Shown here piece after piece: positions 1 through 5,683 of a stretch of DNA of 13,295 nucleotides. Every line of letters begins with the position of its first letter. Within the stretch, counting starts at the first letter, position 1. The notes under the pieces are model-generated. The model saw only the letters and a program-made list of their open reading frames with translations. It was not told the origin of the DNA and ran no database searches. Both the position numbers and the translations under genes were made by a program. This DNA comes from Deltaproteobacteria bacterium (GTDB taxonomy: Bacteria > Myxococcota_A > UBA9160 > SZUA-336). The stretch lies in NCBI GenBank assembly GCA_030624945.1, contig JAUXJB010000018.1, positions 1-13,295 on the forward strand, read 5' to 3'.

Positions 1-1193
1 AGGATCCGGATCCCGTCGAGCAGCAGTCTATTGGCGATGGGACGGGTCTCGATCCTATTTCTGCGGGGCCGATTGCCGCGGAGCTCGCGGAGGATCTCTT
101 CGGTGTGTTGCCCGGGCGTTGGCGCTGGACCGCCCACCGCGCCCGGCGTCGCGGCGAACTTTGCGGGAGGCGCCACCTGCTGGACGGGTCCCAGGACCGG
201 GTCGTCCACTTCTACGATCATCTCGCTGTGGATGGGCTGAGCCTCGTCGAAGACCTCGCCCGGTCTCAGGTGTGGGATCGCGCAGATGTCCGCGTCGAGC
301 AGTCGCTCCAACCACACCGAACGCGGTTGCGATTCGAAGATGCCGTCGATCTCCGCATCGAGTACGTCCTTCTGCTCCGGTGGGAGCGGAACGCCGATGT
401 CCATTCCGGTCTCGCTGGGAGGGATGCGGTCGTCCAGGCCCAGCACCTGCATGAGCCGGCCGAACGCTCCCACCGCCCCGGTGTGTACGCCCAGGTACTC
501 GTCATCTGCGCAGCGGAACGAGCGCGCGATAAGGCGTGACGCTCCGGGTGCGTGCCGCGGTTCGCCTTTGTCCTTGTCGCCCCACATCATCGACAGGTAC
601 GCGAGCGCTCCATCGAGCAGCGAGGTCTCCACGTGGCGACCCGCGCCATCCAGGCTCCGGCGGTATAGGGCACCGAGCACCCCGATCAGCGCGAGGTAGG
701 CCGCTCCGATGCTCGCGAAGGGCAGGCCCTCGAAGATGGGCCCGTCGCGGTGGCCCACCTGCTCGCCCATGGTCCCGACCAGCGCGTGTACGAGTGCTTC
801 GTAGGGAGGTACGTCCCGATGCGGACCGTCGAGTCCGAACCCCGAGAGGGAGCAGTACACCAGGCTCGGGATGCGCCGGTGCACGGCGTCATAGTCCAGG
901 CTCAGTCGCGCGGCGCCCCCCGGTTCCCAGCTCTCTACGAACACGTCGGCAGTTTCGAGCAGGTCCAGGAGGGTGTCGCGTTGGCTCTCGTCCTCCAGAT
1001 CGAAGACGGTACTGCGCTTGCCCCGGTTGTAAGCGGAGTAGGGGATCGCCAGCTCCTCGCGGCGCGGGTCACCGCCCGGAGGCTCTACCCAGATCACGTC
1101 GGCGCCATAGTCCGCGAGCACGCCGGTGGCTCTCGGTCCCGCAGTGCCCGACGAGCAGTCGATCACGCGCAAGCCTGCGAGCGGACCTGACAT
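1..1193 (-). CDS. Class III (CaiB/BaiF) CoA-transferase, N-terminal 397 residues, cut by the left window edge
   Basis: The frame is open from an ATG at 1193 to the window edge with no stop. The family moves CoA between a CoA thioester and a free carboxylate through an aspartyl-CoA intermediate. Residues 1-45 hold the family N-terminus (LAGLRVIDCSSG, then GADVIWVEPPGGDPRRE). NRGKRS follows at 56-61, and GVLGALYRRSLDGAGRHVET lies at about 171-190. The place where FRC and AMACR relatives carry the catalytic Asp is Ser161 here, inside FASIGAAYLAL. The first domain ends near GQHTEEILREL (361-371). After a charged linker the last visible residues (LLLDGIRI, about 390-397) look like the start of a second CaiB domain, so the full protein is probably a tandem transferase. 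The start is supported by GGGAGG 7 nt upstream. The gene is divergent from the histidine kinase. Family call is strong; substrate unknown. Confidence 0.9.
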   Translation of the reverse strand, partial: MSGPLAGLRVIDCSSGTAGPRATGVLADYGADVIWVEPPGGDPRREELAIPYSAYNRGKRSTVFDLEDESQRDTLLDLLETADVFVESWEPGGAARLSLDYDAVHRRIPSLVYCSLSGFGLDGPHRDVPPYEALVHALVGTMGEQVGHRDGPIFEGLPFASIGAAYLALIGVLGALYRRSLDGAGRHVETSLLDGALAYLSMMWGDKDKGEPRHAPGASRLIARSFRCADDEYLGVHTGAVGAFGRLMQVLGLDDRIPPSETGMDIGVPLPPEQKDVLDAEIDGIFESQPRSVWLERLLDADICAIPHLRPGEVFDEAQPIHSEMIVEVDDPVLGPVQQVAPPAKFAATPGAVGGPAPTPGQHTEEILRELRGNRPRRNRIETRPIANRLLLDGIRI

Positions 1194-1243
1194 TCGTCTA
1201 CCTCCCGAATCACTCGTCGCGGACGGCCCCGCTGTCTTCACGC

Positions 1244-1272
1244 ATTCTGCACGAGCGAACCCCGTGGTTCAA
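1244..1272 (-). promoter_or_regulatory. Possible sigma-70-type promoter for the left CoA-transferase
   Basis: On the minus strand TTGAAC (1272-1267) and CAGAAT (1249-1244) are separated by 17 nt. Each matches its consensus box at 4 of 6 positions. A short palindrome, GAACC-N4-GGTTC (1257-1270), overlaps the -35 box and could be an operator. This is pattern matching by eye in a GC-rich divergent intergenic region, so it is weak evidence. Confidence 0.25.
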
Positions 1273-1326
1273 CAGCGCTTCCTGCTAGACTTGAAGCACC
1301 AGCCGATCCGGGAGAGGGGGGCTCCA

Positions 1327-3522
1327 ATGGGGCCAAACAACACGCAGCGATTCGCCCCGCAACCTGCCAGGGCCGCTGCTGGCGTGCTCATCTCCGCGAC
1401 GGCTGTGGCCGTCGTCGTGGGTTGGGTGCTCCAATTTCCGCTGCTCGTCCAGATCCGCGCGGATTGGTCTCCCGTGCAGCCGGACACCGCGATCGGACTC
1501 GGGCTGGCGGGGATCGGGTTGCTGCTCGCAGCATGGAACCGGTATGTCCTCACGTTCTGCGTTGGTGCGCTCACGGCTTCTCTGGGTGGCCTCATCCTGG
1601 CGCAGTACGTCTTCGAGCTCGACATCGCTGCTTATCTCGCCCTTCTGACCGGCTGGGCTGCATCGGATACTCTGCAGCCGGGGAAGATGGCCCCGAACAC
1701 GGCCCTTTGTCTGCTGCTTACGGGGGCCGCGCTCTCGGCGATCCGCTGGCTCCCCCTGCTGAGCGCACTGTTCGGTGTCGGCGCCTGCGCGCTCGGTGCC
1801 GGCGCGTTGTTGGGCTATGCCATGGGATTGGATGCGACCTACGAGTGGGGTTCGCTCACGCCGATGGCACCGGCTACGGCCGCCGCCTTCCTCCTGCTCG
1901 GATCGACGTTGGCCTGGCAGAACGCGAGCGCTGCCCTGAGGCCGGCCTGGCGTGGTCCGATTCTCGTGGGTCTCGGCTCGGCAGCGATGGCGATGCTCTT
2001 CTTTCACGCGCTCGTCACCCGAGAGGATGCCCAGATCAAAGCCTCGGTCGATGCGACCACGTATCGCATCCGGACCGAAATCCGTACCAAGATCGAAGAG
2101 CGGACCAGTGCGCTGGCCGCTCTCGCCCGCGAATGGGAGGACAAGATCTTTCGCTGGCGCGGAGCCTGGGAATCCGACGCGCGCCTCGTCCTGTCGCGCT
2201 CCCCCGGGATGGACTCGATCGAGTGGGTCAAGCGCGATGGCAAGATCGGTTGGACCTATCCTCCCGACGCGGATCATCCGGCGTTGGCCTTGCCCACGAA
2301 GACTGCCGATGCGGGTCCCCCGCACGAGTGGGCGCGCCCCGTGAAGTTCGCCGACGGAGCCCGCGGGCTTCGACTCGCGGTGGCCTTGGGGGACTCCGAC
2401 GAGCCGAAGGGGTGGTTGTGCGGCGTCTTCCGCTCGCGAGAACTCTTCGAGGCATTCTCGACCGCACTCCCCTCCGGCTACGCGGTGCGCGTCCGGTCCG
2501 GCAAGACGACGATCTACGACAATCGACCCCGGGGCGCTGCACGAGAGTGGTCGCGCACGCTGCCCCTGCAGAAGGACCTCGCCCTTTCGCTCACGGTTCA
2601 GCCCGTTCCCGGATGGCTCGAACAGCAACGCTCGGTCCTCCCCCAAGTGGTCCTCGTGGCCGGGCTGGCCCTCTCGGGGCTTCTCGTGTGGGCGCTGCGT
2701 GCGGCACAGCTATCGGCCGCGCGAGCGCGCTCGCTGGATGCGGAGGTACAGGCGCACAAGCGAGTGGAGCAGCGGGTCCGCGAGCTCAACGTCGATCTCG
2801 AGGATCGAGTGGCGGAGCGAACCGCGGCGCTCGAGCGAACGAACCAGAAGTTGACGAGGTTTGCATCCTTCCTCTCGCATGAGCTTCGGCAGCCGGTGTC
2901 CGCGCAGGCGCTCTGGGCGGAGCTACTCGAGACGCAGTACGGGGCGGCGCTCGACGGTCAGGGCAGGGAATACATCGGCGAGATTCAGCGGTCGGTGAGG
3001 CGGATGGACGATCTCATCACGGGCCAGCTCGCGCTGTCCGAGGCATCGTCCACCCCCCTGGCGTCCGAATTCGTCGACATCGGGTCGCTCGTCCGCGAGG
3101 TCACCGCCGACCTCAAGGCGGCTCTGGAGGAGGCCGGGGCGACTGTGCGCGCGAACGACCTCCCCTCGGTTCGGGGGGACTCCCGGCAGCTCTATCAGCT
3201 CATCCGGAATCTGGTGGACAACTCGGTCAAGTATCGTCGTCCCGATGTTCCCCTCCAGCTGAGACTCTCTTCGTCCCCAGCAGGCGACAGCGTCGAGATC
3301 GTCTACGAGGACAACGGGCAGGGCTTCTGCCCTGAGGACGCGGAGCGGGTGTTCGGCATCTACGAGCGGGTGGGTTCTCGCGAGATCTCGGGTCTCGGGC
3401 TCGGGATGGCGATCTGCCGTCGCATCATGGAGCGTCACGGCGGCACGATCACCGCGGAAGGGCGGCCGGGCGAAGGGGCCTCGTTCCGCATGCGGTTTCC
3501 GTCCCCGAGTGAGGAGCCCTAG
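1327..3522 (+). CDS. Membrane sensor histidine kinase with polytopic N-terminus and CHASE-like sensor domain
   Basis: 731 residues. The first roughly 230 residues form about seven or eight hydrophobic segments (around 15-37, 54-71, 73-95, 100-111, 122-139, 141-168, 183-197 and 210-231). A soluble stretch of about 232-436 begins like a CHASE domain and is followed by another membrane span (about 438-458), so the stretch is probably periplasmic. A charged coiled coil (about 460-505) leads to the kinase core. The H-box is SHELRQP with phospho-acceptor His518. The N-box has Asn628 and Asn632 (NLVDN), G1 is DNGQGF from Asp662, and G2 is GLGLG at 689-693. All catalytic boxes are intact, so it should autophosphorylate. 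The ATG at 1327 is chosen because GGAGAGGGGG precedes it and the hydrophobic N-terminus follows; an in-frame ATG at 1126 would overlap the divergent gene. No receiver or PAS domain is evident. The signal is unknown. Its stop overlaps that of the convergent regulator. Confidence 0.93.
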   Translation: MGPNNTQRFAPQPARAAAGVLISATAVAVVVGWVLQFPLLVQIRADWSPVQPDTAIGLGLAGIGLLLAAWNRYVLTFCVGALTASLGGLILAQYVFELDIAAYLALLTGWAASDTLQPGKMAPNTALCLLLTGAALSAIRWLPLLSALFGVGACALGAGALLGYAMGLDATYEWGSLTPMAPATAAAFLLLGSTLAWQNASAALRPAWRGPILVGLGSAAMAMLFFHALVTREDAQIKASVDATTYRIRTEIRTKIEERTSALAALAREWEDKIFRWRGAWESDARLVLSRSPGMDSIEWVKRDGKIGWTYPPDADHPALALPTKTADAGPPHEWARPVKFADGARGLRLAVALGDSDEPKGWLCGVFRSRELFEAFSTALPSGYAVRVRSGKTTIYDNRPRGAAREWSRTLPLQKDLALSLTVQPVPGWLEQQRSVLPQVVLVAGLALSGLLVWALRAAQLSAARARSLDAEVQAHKRVEQRVRELNVDLEDRVAERTAALERTNQKLTRFASFLSHELRQPVSAQALWAELLETQYGAALDGQGREYIGEIQRSVRRMDDLITGQLALSEASSTPLASEFVDIGSLVREVTADLKAALEEAGATVRANDLPSVRGDSRQLYQLIRNLVDNSVKYRRPDVPLQLRLSSSPAGDSVEIVYEDNGQGFCPEDAERVFGIYERVGSREISGLGLGMAICRRIMERHGGTITAEGRPGEGASFRMRFPSPSEEP

Positions 3523-4865
3523 GATTTCATGACGCCGTACTTGTGCAGCCTGTTGTAGAGCGTCTTCAAGCTGATCCCAAGGACCTGGGCCGCCTGGTTC
3601 TTGTCCCCTCCGTAATTCTCGACCGTCGACAAGATCAGCTCGCGTTCCGCGTGGGCAAGGCTCGTGCCGATCGGCGACCAGAGTCCTCTTCGCCTGTTCC
3701 CGGGTTGTGAGGCGCCGGCAAAGGGCAGGTTGTCCGTGCCGATTCGATCCGAAGCCATGATGAACGCCCGCTCGATGCAGTTTCGAAGCTCTCGCACATT
3801 GCCCGGCCAGGGCTGCGCGCGGAGTTGATCCAGCGCTTCCTGGGTGAACCTCTTGGATGTCCCGGCCTCTTCGTTCAGCTCCGCCAGGTGGTACTCGCTG
3901 ATCATCACGACGTCGTCTCCGCGATCGCGCAACGGGGGAACCTCGATGGGGAAGACCAGCAACCGGTACAGCAGGTCGTCACGCAGCTTTCCATCGCGAA
4001 CCGCCTGCTCGGGATCTCGGTTGGTGGCCGCCAGCACGCGAACGTCCACCGCGATCTCGTTCTCGCTTCCGATCGGCAGCACTTTCTTCGTCTCCAGCGT
4101 GCGGAGCAGCCTCACCTGAAGATCGGTGGGCATCTCGATGATCTCGTCGAGAAGAAGTGTGCCCCCATCCGCCCTCACAAAGACACCGCGATGTCTTTGC
4201 GTCGCTCCGGTAAAGCTGCCGCGCTCGTGCCCGAAGAGCTCCGATTCGATGAGGTTCGCCGCGACGGCACCGCAGTTCATGGCCACGAAGGGTCCCTTGG
4301 CCCGCGGGCTGAGCCGGTGGATGCTCTCGGCGACGAGTTCCTTTCCGGTGCCCGTCTCGCCGGTGATGAGAACGGTCGCGTCTGTTGGCGCAACTCGAAC
4401 GATTTGGTCGTAGAGCTTCCGCATGCTCGCGGAGGCCCCGATCATCTTCTCGAAGCGCCCCGCGCGCCGGAGCTCGGTGCGCAGTGCATCCACCTCGTCG
4501 CGCAGGGCAATCGTGCGCAGTAGCTTGCGGAGAATCCCTCGCAGGCGCGCCGTGTCGATCGGCTTGGTCAGGTAGTCGACCACGCCCCCGCGGAAGGCCG
4601 CCACCGCCGAGTCGACGCTCCCGCGGCCCGTGATGAGGACGACCTCGGTCGAGGGTCGTTCCTCGATCTGGGGGAGTAGCTCGAGGGCGCTGCCATCGGG
4701 CAGCGAAAGATCGGCGACAACCACGTCGAAATCTCCTCCGAGCAGCTGGCTGCGCGCCTCGCCCAGGTTCTGGGACGTTGTCGTCTCAAATCCCTCGCTC
4801 TCCACCAGCTTCGCAAGGGGCTGAAGGATCTCGACGTCGTCATCCACCAGGAGGGCTCGAGGCAT
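3519..4865 (-). CDS. NtrC-family response regulator (receiver, sigma-54 AAA+, Fis-type HTH)
   Basis: 448 residues, full length for the family. Receiver domain (1-115): acidic pocket Asp8-Asp10, phospho-acceptor Asp52 (VVVADLSLPDG), Thr79 and Lys101. AAA+ domain (about 140-380): Walker A GETGTGKE at 169-176, the sigma-54 contact loop GSFTGA at 216-221 (Ala to Ser against the usual GAFTGA), Walker B with Asp240-Glu241, and the DDLLYRL region with Arg301. The C-terminal Fis-like helix-turn-helix covers about 405-447 (NQAAQVLGISLKTLYNRL). It should hydrolyse ATP to open sigma-54 promoters once phosphorylated. The neighbouring kinase is the obvious candidate partner, but it lies convergently rather than in the same operon. 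DEIIEMP replaces the usual DEIGEMP after Walker B. The ATG start sits at the front of a complete receiver domain; the ribosome binding site is weak. Confidence 0.95.
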   Translation of the reverse strand: MPRALLVDDDVEILQPLAKLVESEGFETTTSQNLGEARSQLLGGDFDVVVADLSLPDGSALELLPQIEERPSTEVVLITGRGSVDSAVAAFRGGVVDYLTKPIDTARLRGILRKLLRTIALRDEVDALRTELRRAGRFEKMIGASASMRKLYDQIVRVAPTDATVLITGETGTGKELVAESIHRLSPRAKGPFVAMNCGAVAANLIESELFGHERGSFTGATQRHRGVFVRADGGTLLLDEIIEMPTDLQVRLLRTLETKKVLPIGSENEIAVDVRVLAATNRDPEQAVRDGKLRDDLLYRLLVFPIEVPPLRDRGDDVVMISEYHLAELNEEAGTSKRFTQEALDQLRAQPWPGNVRELRNCIERAFIMASDRIGTDNLPFAGASQPGNRRRGLWSPIGTSLAHAERELILSTVENYGGDKNQAAQVLGISLKTLYNRLHKYGVMKS

Positions 4866-4936
4866 CGTTCAACCTAGGCTAGTCAACGGAGACATGTTGG
4901 CCAAACCCTACGCGGGCGGTCAGGTTCTCACTCATC

Positions 4937-4965
4937 TTTGTAAGGCGTACAGACACTCTTTTCAA
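4937..4965 (-). promoter_or_regulatory. Possible sigma-70-type promoter for the NtrC-family regulator
   Basis: On the minus strand TTGAAA (4965-4960) and TACAAA (4942-4937) are separated by exactly 17 nt, matching the consensus boxes at 5 of 6 and 4 of 6 positions. The boxes sit within an inverted repeat, ATCTTTG (4934-4940) and CAAAGAT (4963-4969), which could be an operator. Transcription from here would give a leader of about 65 nt before the regulator ATG at 4865. No experimental support. Confidence 0.35.
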
Positions 4966-5127
4966 AGATAGCCTCCCCGCTCTAGGTCTCGCGCTCCTAA
5001 CGGAGCTCTCGAGCGGTGATTCCGCCCCCGGCGGACTCGGGACTGTCTGGCACGGGCCTTGCTCTCCGGTCTATCAGGACATGCCCGTGGGGGGCAGAGA
5101 GGCCTCCGATTTTCTCACATGAATGAT

Positions 5128-5132
5128 GGAGG
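5128..5132 (+). promoter_or_regulatory. Shine-Dalgarno that sets the start of the small acidic protein
   Basis: GGAGG lies 7 nt before the ATG at 5140. In-frame ATGs at 5059 and 5119 lack such a site and would put hydrophilic residues ahead of the signal peptide, so 5140 is the preferred start. Confidence 0.6.
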
Positions 5133-5139
5133 TTTGGGA

Positions 5140-5424
5140 ATGCAACTGGAGAAACGCTTGAGGTTTGTCCTAGCGCCGTTCGTAGGGGTCGCACTGCTAG
5201 CGCTGGCGTCGGGAGCATGTGCTCGGGACACCAGCACGGAAGGTGCTGCAGAAGTCATCAGCGAGGCCGCTCCGGACGCGATCGAGGAACTCGCTCCGGA
5301 CGTCGCTTCGGAGCCGGCCGAGGGTGCGGAAGAGCCCGCTCGGGATGCCGAAGGGGCGCCCGAAGACGCAGAGCAGCCATCCGAAGATGCAGCTTCAGGT
5401 GAAGAGCCCGAAGGGCAGGGGTAG
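5140..5424 (+). CDS. Small acidic secreted protein or putative lipoprotein
   Basis: 94 residues. The N-terminus is a clear export signal: basic start (MQLEKRLR), hydrophobic core at about 9-23, then ASGACA. Cys27 could be lipidated, but the lipobox is poor (Ser at -3), so cleavage by signal peptidase I after ACA at 29 is an alternative. The rest (about 66 residues) is low complexity, rich in Ala, Glu, Pro, Gly and Asp, with 22 acidic and only 2 basic residues and loose repeats of an EEPARDAEG-like unit. No domain is recognised. It is probably disordered and sits outside the cytoplasmic membrane. It is likely a single-gene transcript because a strong hairpin terminator follows 59 nt after the stop. 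Function unknown; export and disorder are predictions. Confidence 0.65.
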   Translation: MQLEKRLRFVLAPFVGVALLALASGACARDTSTEGAAEVISEAAPDAIEELAPDVASEPAEGAEEPARDAEGAPEDAEQPSEDAASGEEPEGQG

Positions 5425-5482
5425 TCGATCCTTCAGGGGGCGACCAGCCGCGCGCCCACGTTCGCCCCGGCGGCCATTCCCG

Positions 5483-5514
5483 GCGCCCGGAACCCGCGTG
5501 GTTCCGGGCGCTTT
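5483..5514 (+). terminator. Rho-independent terminator after the small acidic protein
   Basis: A perfect 12-bp stem, GCGCCCGGAACC (5483-5494) paired with GGTTCCGGGCGC (5500-5511), has a 5-nt loop CGCGT and is followed by TTT. The stem is very stable; the T tract is short. It would end transcription from the 5140-5424 gene and separate it from the small reading frame at 5545. Confidence 0.8.
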
Positions 5515-5544
5515 CCCGCTCCGCGCCGAGTCTGCGGCGGATCG

Positions 5545-5667
5545 ATGAGTCCTGGAACCCGACCGGGCCAGCTTCACACCGTGCTCGTGTGGCTGGGCAT
5601 CCTCTCCGCCTGCGCGTTCTTCTGGATCGGTCTGATCGCCTGGGTACGGGTGTTGCTGTCGGGCTAG
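5545..5667 (+). CDS. Possible 40-residue single-span membrane protein
   Basis: ATG at 5545, stop TAG at 5665-5667. The product begins MSPGTRPGQLH. A hydrophobic span of about 25 residues follows (VLVWLGILSACAFFWIGLIA, about 13-32, continuing WVRVLL) and the chain ends with SG. A single transmembrane helix with a short charged N-terminus is typical of small bacterial membrane proteins. Against it: the upstream GGCGGA is only a weak ribosome binding site, it lies just downstream of a strong terminator with no visible promoter, and a chance frame of this length is possible in GC-rich DNA. It ends 16 nt before the stop of the convergent dehydrogenase gene. No family recognised. Confidence 0.4.
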   Translation: MSPGTRPGQLHTVLVWLGILSACAFFWIGLIAWVRVLLSG

Positions 5668-5683
5668 CCGTCCGGGTGAGCTC

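Noticed and set aside
2..13. Two overlapping-style GGATCC sites at the left end as a cloning scar
   Set aside because: They fall within a continuous coding frame whose residues (DGIRI) fit a CaiB domain start, so they look natural.
1126..1326. Longer start for the histidine kinase at the in-frame ATG 1126
   Set aside because: It would overlap the divergent CoA-transferase and add 67 polar residues ahead of the first membrane span. The ATG at 1327 has a strong ribosome binding site.
1285..2646. A 453-codon minus-strand frame opposite the histidine kinase
   Set aside because: The kinase frame has membrane spans and all kinase boxes; the antisense product is Arg/Gly-rich with no motif.
5021..5035. 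Hairpin TCCGCC-CCC-GGCGGA as a terminator
   Set aside because: There is no T tract and it lies upstream of a gene on each strand. A 6-bp GC stem is expected by chance in this composition.
5059..5139. Longer starts for the small acidic protein at 5059 or 5119
   Set aside because: They bury the signal peptide behind hydrophilic residues, and only 5140 has a well-spaced GGAGG.
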